Of a DNA stretch of 47,536 nucleotides, positions 9,874 through 20,719 are shown one piece after another. The notes under the pieces were generated by a model that saw only the letters and a program-made list of their open reading frames with translations, did no database searches and had not been told where the DNA came from. Numbering within the stretch: position 1 is the stretch's first letter; each line of letters opens with the position of its first letter. The DNA is from Chara braunii. Taxonomy: Eukaryota; Streptophyta; Charophyceae; Charales; Characeae. The stretch covers positions 662,521 to 710,056 of the forward strand of contig BFEA01000471.1 in assembly GCA_003427395.1 (NCBI GenBank). Direction: 5' to 3'. The position numbers and the translations under genes are program-made.

Positions 9874-9913
9874 AACGGCTTCCTTGAGTGAGCCGTTTCA
9901 ACTTCACTCAAGG
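9874..9913. other. Interleaved inverted repeats (pseudoknot topology)
   Basis: AACGGCT (9874-9880) is complementary to 9891-9897, and CCTTGAGTG (9882-9890) is complementary to 9905-9913. The stems interleave in the order S1, S2, S1', S2', with linkers of 1, 0 and 7 nt. Confidence 0.5.
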
Positions 9914-11043
9914 TCAGTCAGTTGACTCAGACCCCTTCACACCTATGTGAACCCACACTTTGCGTGACCCTGTTCTTTGAATGTTCACTGAAAAGGTAAA
10001 GAAAATGTGTGTTTGCATGGGTGAACGGGAGTTTGACGTGAGTTAAGGTCTGCTGTGTTCTCCTTTGAACTTGTTGTTTGGTTTAATGTGCAGGTAGGTA
10101 GAAGGGTGCTTGCAAAGGAGATTGATTATGCCTATTCGGGAAGATGAAAAGATTGTTTTCTTTCTACCTCTTACCTGCCTGCGTATCAAAAAGACTTGTT
10201 ATTTTGGAAAAGATTATTCAGCGTGTGTCGTAGAATGAATCCAATTGGAATAAAGCAGATAAGGTCAAACGGATTTAGCTTTCTGCCCATGATTGACGTT
10301 TTTTATCCTGAACGACCTTATCTACCTATACTGCCCAAATGATTTTTTTTATCTATCTTCTTCTGTTTTTTTTTTAAGTCACTCAAAACTTATGAGTAAT
10401 GAGAATAAAAGATACCTACTCATGGCGAACACAGTCTTTCTCTCTAGGAAGCATCCAAGGCGGGGGTTCGTATGCTTTCGGAGTCGGCCCTGTTATTGAC
10501 TTGAAGTGGACCTGATTCGTCGAGGTTGATACTCTGCCGACTCGGTGGTGACGGCCCAACCTCTGAGATTCGAGTCTTCGGGCTCGGGCGAGGGGAAGGC
10601 GTATCCATAGGACCACTTCCTAGAGGGATAGGTGCGTGTCGGAGACAGAAAAAGCTCCAGCCCACAAAGAGAAATAGGTAATGAAGGGGATGATTTTCTT
10701 TGCGCAGTGTTATCGGCTGCGGTTTTGTTTTGAATGACCTAATGATGAAAATGAATACTTCATCATTCGTGGAACAGAAAGAGTAATTATTGTCCAGGAG
10801 GACAAAGCGACCAACAAAATTTGTATTCGCTATACCTTCCTCCAAGCGGGTTGCATATGGTACGGAGGTGTGGTCGAACCAAGAGTTTAAACTCCGACCA
10901 GGAACCAGATCACTTGTTAATGTGCATGGTAGCAGTGGAATTTACTTGCAAAAGTCATTCCTGGCAGGGTTGATTGGTGTCGACAGACCCAACCATAAGT
11001 CAAAGGTTAGGTTGGTCGTTCTAATCTGTCGTCAATATCCGGC

Positions 11044-11065
11044 CTCCGCCGTGGAAACGGCGGAG
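11044..11065. other. Perfect 9-bp hairpin with GGAA loop
   Basis: CTCCGCCGT, loop GGAA, ACGGCGGAG. GGAA is a GNRA-type tetraloop on the plus strand. No surrounding RNA gene was recognised. Confidence 0.6.
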
Positions 11066-11747
11066 TAATAATATCTTCAGTCATATAGGCCCGGAAGAAT
11101 AACTTTGGCAGATCATCTCAACAAGTTAAAATTCAATCTTGTGTGATTGGATATAAAGTGTATTGATTTTATTTATTTATTTTGTGGTCAGTGAATTATA
11201 AAAGGACTAGGATTATATTGTGGGTTTCACGTTTGGTTGAGACCGTCCTAGTCGACCGATGGTCGTTCGTACCTAGGAGATCAGCGCCCTAGGAGGCGGA
11301 CAACGTTTGGGTCCACTTGGCGTTAACCAAGCGTACCTATACTCCAGCGAGCGAGCAAATGCCCTCGGCTGACCTACCTCTGCAATTGCATGTGAAAGCT
11401 TTCGCACGTGGGTCAGTAGCTCGGTAGGGATACGCCCCTGAGGGTGGTGACAGCCCCTTAGGGAAGGTAAGTTGTGCCCTGCGAGAACCTATCCTGTCGT
11501 AGGGGACCGTGGGATGTACAGTTGACGCACCCGGCTAGAGCGGCGAAGGGGCAATGCAACCACGTTCGTCTCGACGGTTCGCGGGATTATTTATGCATTG
11601 TCCTAAGTTGTCTCTTGATTTTGTTTTGTTTTAACTCATGCGTGACATAGCCGGGAGGGCCCTCGCTCACGCGGGGACCGATGCACTCGACACCGCAGCC
11701 TGTAGCCTAGTACCATATACGGACTGTTCAAAAGAGAATCGGCTCTA

Positions 11748-12253
11748 GTGAGTAGCAATGGCCTTTATGGCTATAGGCCGGACTGTTGGAACCTGATAAC
11801 GCGTTGGTCCCCGATATCCAGAGAGGGTCCCTGGATTACCACCATCCTGAATTACGACGGGGGAGACGAGGCGATCCTGAATTACGACGGGGGAGACGAG
11901 GCGATCCTGAATTACGACGGGGGAGACGAGGCGGAGTAAAAGATCAACGTGGAGGGAGCGAGAGAAGAAGAGATGAGAGGGGACCCGAAGCTGCAGGCGG
12001 CGATCACGGAAGCAAAGAACCGGGCTAAGCGGAGATGCAGAAGGGACATAGTGACAGCTGAGGTGCAAGAACCATGAGGCGGAGACCTCCACCGATGTGA
12101 TAGAGGGCGGACAACAACACATGGATCGTGACTCAGGGGTTGAGAGTGAGGTCAGCACGACGGAGACCCTATCTTGGAACGGGCTGGACCAGTGGAGGAG
12201 GGACCACCCGCTGGTTGAGCCTCTAGAAAGTGGCCCGGAGGCCAATTCGTGAC
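11748..12253 (+). pseudogene. Unrecognised repeated protein family, copy 2 (broken)
   Basis: Related to 5052-5599. It begins NGLYGYRP, then reads ILNYDGGDEA three times where copy 1 has a single ILTYGKPTGE. A TAA stop at 11937-11939 is followed in the same frame by KINVEGAR and the basic helix LQAAITEAKNRAKRRC up to a TGA near 12076. A frame change then gives MDRDSGVESE, a stretch with SWNGLDQWRRDH, and ESGPEANS before a stop at about 12251. Copies 1 and 2 end at equivalent positions, which supports a true C terminus. It is non-functional as read, with one in-frame stop and one frameshift. Confidence 0.5.
11844..11933 (+). repeat. 30-bp in-frame triplication
   Basis: Three consecutive identical 30-bp units inside the copy-2 ORF, each encoding ILNYDGGDEA, so the reading frame is kept. 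Confidence 0.95.
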
Positions 12254-14291
12254 GGACGAAGGACCAAGACCTCTTGGTCGCAGCACCCAGAGGTCAGCGC
12301 CCGAGAGAGAGGGTTTTCAGAGTAGGAGGCGGACAATTACTTGGCGACGAGAGAGAGAAAGAGAGAGTGAAGACTATGAGAGAGAGAGAAGGTTGGACTG
12401 CAAGGTGACCATGCTACGTGTGGGGACTGATTGACGTCAACTCCCTCGGGACTCCAAAAGATGGGAACAAGCGTCAGCGAGAGAGTTAAGAGCTAATTAG
12501 GCAATGAAGTGGCCATGAATCTGGGAGGAGAGAGAGGACAGTCCAATACTCTGAGGGCAACTTTCTAGGATGGTACTCGCGCGTCGCCGCTGATGTTGAC
12601 AACTCCAGGTTGGCTTAGCTCGAGGCAGCAAGCCAAGCAATAATTGCGAACGAAGTTCCAGGGGATTAGTCAGAGAGAATAAGATGGGGGGCCACAAACG
12701 TCTGATATGAGCGACTTCACGACAAAGGCATTGCTTTTCCGGCCGAAGTCGACCAGTACAGCGATATACAGCTGTAAGTGAACGAGGGTGAGTGTGTAGA
12801 ACTCGGAATGCCAAGTATGGGTGAATCTTCGCGAAGTCAAGACTTTCTGCTTAGTGAGCGTGAGAGAGCAAATTGGTTGACGTCAATAACATGGTTGCGA
12901 TTAAACAACCGTGTCCACTAGTCCTTTTCTATGGAGTAGTCATTACAATCATGGAACCGTTTCATTGCCCTGTTAGTATCAACGCATTTGCAATCTCACC
13001 TCCCTGTCATGAGTTGGATGCTACCATCTGCTACTCGAGGTTCTTGTGAGGGAATTAAGAACGACGACTGTAGGTCGTGATGCTAGTTCGAACAAAACTG
13101 AACAGAAACGGAAAACTACCACTGAGACTCACTACTGAGATAAGCATAAACAAGAGATAAACAGTGGCACAAATGGAATAATGAAATATAGGATGACATA
13201 GAGGGGTGAAATACCTTCATGAGAACAAACCCACTTGGCGGTCAGAGGTCTGCGATAACGGTTTTATCAAACACTCATCTCTGTCTCTTTAGGAGGGGTA
13301 GGTTGGATGTCCTTNCCCTCCGTCGTTTATGACCGCCACTTTATTCGTCACCATTCTTAGCCCTAGTTGCTTGAGTTACGAAGGTTGTGGTCTGATGTAT
13401 AGTTACAAATGATAGTGGGAAAGAGTCTGTCAACTGGAAGCCAGTTTGGAGAAGTATATTATGCGAAGGAATGTTGTCGTCATCAGTAAACCTAGGGTTA
13501 TTAAAAGCAACTGACAGTGATTTGGAGCCTTGACATTGTTCTTGGCGGCATCCACTATTCCTCCGTTCAAACCACCACCCCTGTAGCTCAAAAGAGAAGG
13601 TAGGTGTGGTGAACAACTTAAGATTTTGTATCGCTGATGTTTGAAGGATGCTCAAGACAGTTCATAAACATTGTATGGTTACAGAAATGATGGGAAAACG
13701 GATACGCTGGACTGAGAACAAGCACGAAGGGGCTGAGAAGACTAAGGCCTGACGTTGTCAAAGGGTCAGGGCAAATATCAAACTTAATCAATTACCGTGA
13801 TGCCGATTGGGTGTGCTGATCATTGAACTCCTGTCCTGACTGGGGAAAACAGCCTCCTTTGGAAAGGAAATAGTGGCATGACCGGCCGATAAGATCACGA
13901 TTAACTGTGAATACGATTCCTCAACCTTCCTTTCCTTAATTTTGTATGATGCTTTCTTTTCTTGGCTAAGATTTTCAAACTTTGTATTTGTTGTCCTTTT
14001 CCTTTCGGTTCTCTCGTTCAGACAATGTGATCACTAATAGTTTCCCTAATATCCATCCCTTTAACAAGGCACTGATATACGAAGGCTTAAAAATTGGATA
14101 GTACTATTACTGGAGTGTGCTTCGCTTGCCAGACTCGCTAACCAAGCTCTACCTGGATGGTTACTAAGTACTAGTTGGTAGGCGTTCATCAGGGTTCTAT
14201 GAGGGTTGGAAACTACCTCTAATTACTCTGTAAAATCAACTCGAGCATGGGCGAGTAACCTCCAGTTGTTGGGTTATTTTAATGCCCCAAA

Positions 14292-14505
14292 TGCGCCAAC
14301 CCCGTAGATAAATTTTAGGCCATTGAGCAGAGTTGGTCCACATGAAATTTGATTTGGTGTGAGCTAGCTCGTCTTCGTTTTGCGCCAACCCCGTAGATAA
14401 ATTTTAGGCCATTGAGCAGAGTTGGTCCACATGAAATTTGATTTGGTGTGAGCTAGCTCGTCTCCGTTTTTGGTCCACATAAATTTTAGGCCATTGAGCA
14501 GAGTT
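14292..14505. repeat. 89-bp tandem duplication with partial third copy
   Basis: Copies begin at 14292 and 14381 and are nearly identical, starting tgcgccaaccccgtagata. A truncated third part (aaattttaggccattgagcagagttg) covers about 14480-14505. Confidence 0.9.
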
Positions 14506-15784
14506 GTTACAGGTGGGAATGAAATAACAAGTGTGTCCCTATGAAAACGAGTCCGTTCAAGCATAATTCCCTGGGTTTCCTGCTCTTCTGATCGTAGTCA
14601 ATGGGCAAGAGACAGTTCTTGTTACGAAAGATAGCCTATTTACTAGCGAAGTATTGATTGGATGATGATTAGAGGACAAAGGAGTTTTTACCTGCAAAGT
14701 TTGAGTAGACAAGTGCCTGAACCCCATGACAACTCTTTCTGGTTGGTCAACCAATTTCCCTTTACGCAGACGTTCCCGTGGGAGCTACCGTTAAATGCTA
14801 TTTGACGATCTTCGCTCTCAGTGACATTGATTTGAGCAGGGTTCACTACCAGTGGTGTCAGCGAACGAATTAGGAGTGAATCATGCCATGTTGCTTTGAA
14901 TGATACTCAAGTGAGGGCCAATACCTGTCTTTGCACGGTGTTTACTTGAACCGGACTTTCAACCCATGATATCCTGTTTAGTGTCCGAGAGCTGATTCTG
15001 GATCGCCCTCCGTGCTAAGTACTAGTTCGGCTGATACCAGATAACATTTCTTACGTGCAACGCGTGTAAAATATGAGTAGGATCTCTCCCTAGCCCTTCT
15101 TCGTACCTTACACGATCGAGGTCTTACTTCTCGGGGTAATCTGCACACTACACCAACAGTATTTATGCCTAGCAGCCAAACCGGCTCCGTACAGGAACCA
15201 GAGTTGTGACGGACAACTCCTTGGGTTGCACACAAGCGAGGGCAGTGACTAGTGACGAGCCTACTGTATAGAGACAGGCTGAAGACTCTGAAGCATCATT
15301 GCACTATGTATGGACGGGCTCGACACTCGGCAGAACCTTGCATATTATAAAGGCAAAGGACTCGTCTTAACTACTCTTCACGTTTTGTTCACCATACAAA
15401 GAGGAGTTATACCGAAGGTATTATGAATTGGAGGTGATTGGTGAGACAATGCCTAATCATGATTTACACGTTGATCAAGTTGAGCCTGACTAATCGCGTC
15501 GTGTGTCCTTCACTGCCGATTGACATAAGCAGCTTTAATGGTGTTATGCGTTGCCTACTAACCGTGGTCAGTAGGAGTCAGTTTATCACCTGAAACAATA
15601 ACTGTAGTCAGACTCAGCATTCGGAAGGTTAAATCGGCAGTGATTCCTCTTCTCAAACCAGAGAGGGCCCTGGACTAGTAATGTTTAGGTTTTGAACTCC
15701 TTTTAACCCCCGGCTGGTTCTACTCCCCCCTTCAGAAAAAGTAAACAAGTTGTGACCAGACTAGGGTAAGCTCTTAGCAAGCGT

Positions 15785-15870
15785 CAGTCAGCAGATCCTA
15801 CCTCCGCAGATCAGACCTCCGCAGTCAGCAGATCAGATCCTACCTCCTCCGTCAGCAGATCAGATCCTTC
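15785..15870. repeat. Short GTCAGCAGATC minisatellite
   Basis: Imperfect repeats of gtcagcagatcagatcc and tacctccgcagatca-like units, about 3-4 copies. Confidence 0.8.
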
Positions 15871-15984
15871 TTTACATTCTTAGATTTTGACACTAAGGAC
15901 ATGGGGCTGATACGCCAACACGGAGTGCGTGCTCACACTCACACTCAGATAATGTATCAAACTACATGCACGCCCCTAGAGATG

Positions 15985-16042
15985 TTGCTTTTTTTTTTTC
16001 TTGTTTTTTTTCTTGTTTTTTTCTTGTTTTTTTCTTGTTTTT
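15985..16042. repeat. T-rich (T7-8 CTTG)n tract
   Basis: T runs punctuated by CTTG every 11-12 bases. It may mark the reverse-complemented poly-A tail of an old retroelement, but no body was recognised next to it. Confidence 0.85.
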
Positions 16043-17256
16043 TTGGCTACTGGTCCCCCCATCCTCGGCCCGTCCTGCTACTCATACTGGCAGGCTCGTC
16101 GAACCGGTCGCCGGGGGTTAGGAAAAAAAGAAGTTGTAGGTACTGGTGGTATAACACATTAGCTCAGCGGGTTTGATGTGGGGGTTGCATGGTTGAGGTT
16201 GTGTGGTCGATCTGATCACGTGCAATGAAGGCAGGGGTGATACTAAGCCACGATAGATCACATAAGTTGCTTAGCTTAGGGCTCTGCTCTGCGAGGGGTA
16301 GGGCCGTGAGGTGGGATAGGTTAGGGGGGGTCCCATTGGGAGTGGATTAGGTAGGAGAGTCCTGAAATAGGGTCCCCTAGGAGATAAACGGACATATAGA
16401 CTGGCCAGAGGTTAAGGTAACAGGAAGGGTTGGGGGGCCTAGTACGTATTGATGACCTGTGACTGGTGTTGTCTGGATGAGGGCCCTAGTAGGGATCTTG
16501 CACTGAGGGTTTTCTGTGGGATAGAACAGGGTGGATTGCTTGCCTACCACATCAACAAATAGCTCACAACCAACAATGATCACAATAACAACGGAACAAC
16601 CTAAGAATAACAACAATAGTAACAACTATGGTGTACAGAGCGGACAACCTAACAACAACAACAATAACAACGGCAGTGTACACAATGGTGGGAACAGGAA
16701 TAGGTCCACCTATGGAACTTGTACAAAATATCTATACCTCTCGTGAGAAGTACTCGTGCGACGTCCAAATATGCTTCGATTCGGGCTGAGAAGGGTAAGT
16801 GGGCCTCTGCTTAGCAATGGTACCTGCAACCGCAGCCTGGTCAGGTCACCCCCGTCAAGAGGTGACTGGAGGGTTAGAGTCCTGAGTGGTAGACACTGAG
16901 GTATTATCATGGGAGTAGGGGTGCATCGGGAAGAAATTACGAGAGTAGAACGTTGTGAGGGAGTCTCATAGGAATGGAGGGCCTTTATAAACCATCTGGA
17001 TAACCATATGGCTGATTGTCGAGGGTGTCATATGTCTAGAATCCAACCTCTAGAACCACCTGGGCTCCAACATTAAAAAAAAAGAGTTGTCAAGGAGCTG
17101 AGGGTACAAAATGTGGATCCAGACGCAATGGAAGCTCAACGGACTTGATTACATTTTGTTTATCGAGAATAACAATTCAGGATGATTAATATCTACCGCC
17201 GAACGATTTTAATCACAGGCAGGAACTCATATCTGATATCTCACAGGCATGCACCA

Positions 17257-17420
17257 CTTTTTTTTCTTTTTTCTTTTTTTTTTTCAAAGAAACATCGGCA
17301 AGGGTGTGTGGGGGGGGTGCTGGTAAAAGGAGACAACCCTCTACAACCTCGTTATTGGATGGCTCCATTCCAATGGTGGGGAGCTGCACCTGCTGGAAAT
17401 CGGGTCCAGCATCCATTCGA
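17257..17420 (-). mobile_element. Antisense LINE 3' end with poly-A tail
   Basis: On the minus strand this reads as the 3' terminus of a LINE-1 relative: hairpin (stem GCTGGA/TCCAGC, loop CCCGATT, 17392-17410), a box near gcagctccccacca, a ttaccagcaccc stretch paralleling the LINE-1 3' UTR, and a poly-A tail that appears as the T-rich run 17257-17285. It matches LINE-1 24419-24560 from the hairpin to the tail. The long plus-strand open frame starting at 17182 runs antisense through it, so the first ~75 residues of that frame are not ORF1. Confidence 0.7.
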
Positions 17421-18708
17421 AATCCAGAAACCAACGTTATTAGATCAGTCTGACCCTTTGCCCCCCCACGTGGCACGGCGAGACGACTATCTGATGCTAG
17501 CCATCAACCTCACCGACGAACACATTTTCTCAATTAACGATGTTATTCCCTTCTGTGTAGGTGGAAGAATGTATCGCATCCACACCGCCCACAAGCACAG
17601 GCCCTGGTGCTTCAAGTGTCAGGCCTACGACCACCTATACACAGACACAGCCTGCACCCGCCACCCCTCACACTCAGTCAAACCCAAGGGGCGCCTGAGG
17701 AAGGACCCTTTTGATGAATCGCGGTGGCGGACGATTGACCCAAGATATAAGGGGTGGGTCTACATAGACTCCCCGGGAGAAAGGGAGGGGGAAGTAATTG
17801 GCTGGTCATGGGAGGGACAAGGTAGCCCGCGTCAGGACTCCCAACCACCAGCAACATGGATCCCCCCAAAGTCCCTGGAAACGCACTTGAAACGGCCTAT
17901 CGGGCCTACTCCCGCGAGGATCAGGAAACAAGAGACTTGGGAGGTGGTGGGGAAGAATAAGAAAAAAAGGACACAAAAAATCCCGGCTGGTACAGGTGAG
18001 GGGAGAAGCAACAAAGAAAACCGGTTTGCCATTCTCGATACAGGGACGGATTTGCCTGAACAGGAATGGGGGGAACTGAAAAACAGGCAAATCAGATTAG
18101 CAGATGGGGACCCGGGGAGCAGCACAGGTCATGGCTGTGAAGTAACACTGAGGGGAGGGGGGGCTAGTGGGAAGGAGGCAGCACTGCAACCCCAGGGGCA
18201 GCAGATGCAGCTCTTGCAACACGAAGGGAGGATGAGTGGGATAGAGGTAGCGCTGCAGTCCTAGGAACATACGCAGCAGGCACAAAGTCACCAAGGGATG
18301 CGGCTGAAACAGCAGGTGCGGTCCCAATCGCTGCAGCTGCCGGGGCAGCAAACACACCCTCAACAGCCACTAGTTTTACCAGGGCAACAACAACAGTAAT
18401 TGCAATAACAACAACCACGCCAGGACCAGCAGCCTCTGCCCCCACAGCAACAGCAACAGCCACCTCTGCCCCCACAGCAACCGCAACAGCAACAACAACA
18501 GCCACATCTAGTGGATAAAGAGTTGCACCCCCCGCCTCCACCACAGCATTTCGAGCACGAAAGAGCACAACCTCTGGCCCCGGACTTTTGCTCAGACGCC
18601 TTCGGGGCACAACCGATGGATGTGGACACATCCCCCCTCCCCCCGAATGTAGAGATGGAGGAGCCCAGAGAGATCCCACCGACCCAGACGCCCCCCCACA
18701 GGAGATGA
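17413..18708 (+). pseudogene. LINE-1 ORF1 N-terminal part: zinc-knuckle-like and Q-rich
   Basis: An RNA-binding ORF1-type protein fragment. After RRDDYLMLAINLTDEHIFS comes a zinc-knuckle-like motif, CFKC, four residues, H, six residues, C. The last spacing is longer than the usual CX2CX4HX4C. A DPRYKGWVYIDS motif follows; LINE-3 has the equivalent DAQYKDWVFDDN. The frame stops at 18262-18264 (TAG) but continues open in the same frame as glutamine/proline-rich sequence (PPQQQQQPPLPPQQ) to 18708. Two further TAA codons occur in the CAA run near 18398-18410. All three look like C-to-T changes of Gln codons. The true start is upstream of 17413 and lost. Confidence 0.65.
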
Positions 18709-18731
18709 GCCTTGATTAGAAAATCCAGGCG

Positions 18732-19550
18732 GTGGCGGACTGGATACTCAAACATTTGCAGACAGACTTCCCATACGAGGGGGAGGAATATTGGGACAAG
18801 TTCTACGTCGAGCTGGTAACACTTCTAAATACCAGCCCATCATTAAGAATTGCACTGACGACCGACCCCCCCCCACACCTGACGTGGGCGGAGGCTTTTC
18901 AACGTATACTTACGGTCGCCCGGGGCCGTTTCTGCCCTTCCCTTGCCGCTGAACCTCCTGACCCACATCCAGCCAACCAAACACAGGAAAAGCAACCCCA
19001 ACCGTCACAACCAGAAACAAGAGGGGGAGTGGAAGCAACAGCAGCAACAAAAGAGGGAATGACCTCTCGTCGGCTTAAACTGAGGCAACTCATAGAACGG
19101 GGCCTCTTTGAGTTGCCGCTCTCTAAGTTGAATGGAGTATTGGTTGTTCCCTTATAAAAAACCGACGGGAAATGGGAAGTTGGCCTTTCCCCGGTTGGCG
19201 AGCACGGGGGTGTAACATTACAGGGTTGGGACTTTTCACCCCACGGGAGAGACCGTCGGGAAAGAGACCTAATTTTCACCAACCAAATGACTGACTTTAT
19301 CCCCAAACACTATGCTCCTGGGGCAAGGGCAGGAACGAGATTCGAAGACAGTGAACAACAGATGGCCAAAAGCGATCTCTACTTGCTCTTCGAACCCAAC
19401 AAGACTGCCGATCTGCGCTGGTTCAGTCACAACGCTCTAATGGACTTACAGTGTGCAAAAGTGAAGGCCAATGAGTTTTGGTCTGACGACGACGTTTGTA
19501 AATGCCTGTGTCGGATGGTGCGAAAGAGTGTCCTAACTTTAGACAAATGA
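18732..19550 (+). pseudogene. LINE-1 ORF1 C-terminal part
   Basis: Open in one frame except a TAA at 19155-19157. It contains a hydrophobic/acidic segment, a poorly conserved central linker, then KTDGKWEVGLSP and a C-terminal region with FSPHGRDRRERDLIFTNQM. LINE-3 has a similarly placed region (38125-39021), which supports assignment as the end of ORF1. No enzymatic motif. The frame differs from the Q-rich part, so a frameshift lies between 18708 and 18732. Confidence 0.5.
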
Positions 19551-19638
19551 GACGTCAGACAATGGCATGCATTGTGAAATGGACGATTTAGAGACGCTTT
19601 ATTGCAAGAATCCAGCATGGCAAAAATGTCTAAACTCG

Positions 19639-20238
19639 GCTGATTTGGACCTACGCTCGATAAATGTAAACGGCCTGGCTTCGAGCAAACCCGAAAAGCA
19701 CCAGGCCATCTGAGACCAGCTCAGGGGGGTGGGGGGTAGAAGATGGCCAGACGTGATTTGTGTGCAAGAGACCCACCTGCAAGATATCCCAGAACACAAT
19801 AGAGCACATAAGCAGGTCTGGCCTCACACATCCATAAGAGCTCACACCCCGAGGCCAGGATCGGCAGGGGTGGCAATCTGGATCCCTCCTGATTCCAGTT
19901 TCCAGCCAGTCCACTGGGTGGTGGACGAAGAAGAGGGACAGTGGGCTTCTGTTTTGGGGATGTTAGAATTAGAACTGTTGTGTATACTCTGTATCTAGTC
20001 CCCCAACACGGTGGGAGAGAGACGAGACTTTTTGGGGAAGTTAGGGATGCAGATCCCCGAAGGCATCCCCTTAGTCATAGCAGGTGACTTCAACGCCACC
20101 CCTGATAGGGGACTGGACAGATGGAATCCCCAGGAGTCGCCATCCTTCGTCGCGGTGGAAGACGAGCGAATGATAGCAGATCTTTGCGCGACCCTTGGGG
20201 TCTTCGATACCTTCCGCCGCCTTCACCCCCAAGCGTGA
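19639..20238 (+). pseudogene. LINE-1 endonuclease domain (broken)
   Basis: Exonuclease-endonuclease-phosphatase fold. Visible motifs: SINVNGL (Asn), VICVQETHL (catalytic Glu), SAGVAIWI, and VIAGDFNATPD (GDFN). In-frame stops are TGA at 19711-19713 and a TAG near 19995 at the place where the Tyr of the YxPN motif is expected (reads CI-stop-SPN). The final SRIDY and DH motifs are not seen in frame after 20238. In life this domain nicks target DNA to prime reverse transcription. Confidence 0.75.
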
Positions 20239-20330
20239 TCCTTCAAGTGCATACGAGATAGTGACCCAACCCGACTATCCAAATCCCGAATATACCTTGT
20301 ATTTCTCTCGAATGACCTGGAATACTGACA

Positions 20331-20717
20331 ATGAGAAAACGACCAGATCAAGGGGCTGGTTTTTACAAACTAAATACTTCCCTGCTAAAGGACCCGCCGT
20401 TCTTACAAATGATTCGACACGAATGGACCTTCTGGCGTCAACAAAAACCCCTTTTTGATTCCCAACTAGCATGGTTCAATAACGGACTGTTTTTTTTTGC
20501 CAGAAAATGTAAGAAATTTTCAAAAGCGAAAGCAGCCCTAAGGCAACACCAAGAAAAATCCACCTATAACGAACCGATAGCCCTAGAACAGCAAATAGAA
20601 TCACAGCATCTTGCATCGTCCCTCCATGAATCTCAACATCTCACCACTTCCAGTCGAAAAGTTAAAGACCAACTCCTGCAATACGCACAACACAGATGGC
20701 AAGGAATTAGAATCTGA
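20331..20717 (+). pseudogene. LINE-1 endonuclease-RT linker
   Basis: Begins at the conserved post-endonuclease motif (GFYKLNTSLLKDPPF, equivalent to G-W-LN-SLL in plant LINEs) and continues through a charged helical linker ending near HRWQGIRI. A shifted frame relative to the endonuclease indicates a frameshift or small deletion at about 20240-20330. Confidence 0.65.
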
Positions 20718-20719
20718 GA

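Larger units (their letters stand above)
9218..11743. other. Unexplained stretch with small structured elements
   Basis: No recognisable gene. It includes a pseudoknot-like palindrome cluster at 9874-9913 and a perfect hairpin at 11044-11065. The part from about 11260 to 11743 is GC-balanced. It shares a short gtcagcgccc...aggaggcggacaa pattern with 12285-12340, suggesting a local duplicated unit around the ORF family. Confidence 0.45.
12254..17256. other. Long stretch without a recognisable gene
   Basis: Open frames here are short and carry no known motifs. Features seen: a GA-rich patch (12340-12392), an N at 13314, an 89-bp tandem duplication (14292-14505), a short CAGCAGATC-type minisatellite (15785-15870), a T-rich tract (15985-16042), a CAA/AAC-rich patch (16570-16680) and an A9 run near 17075. 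Introns or UTRs of an unannotated gene cannot be excluded. Confidence 0.45.

Noticed and set aside
16159-16203. tRNA-like or SINE-like A-box (ttagctcagcgggt)
   Set aside because: The downstream B-box match (ggttgaggttg) is poor and no cloverleaf can be closed.
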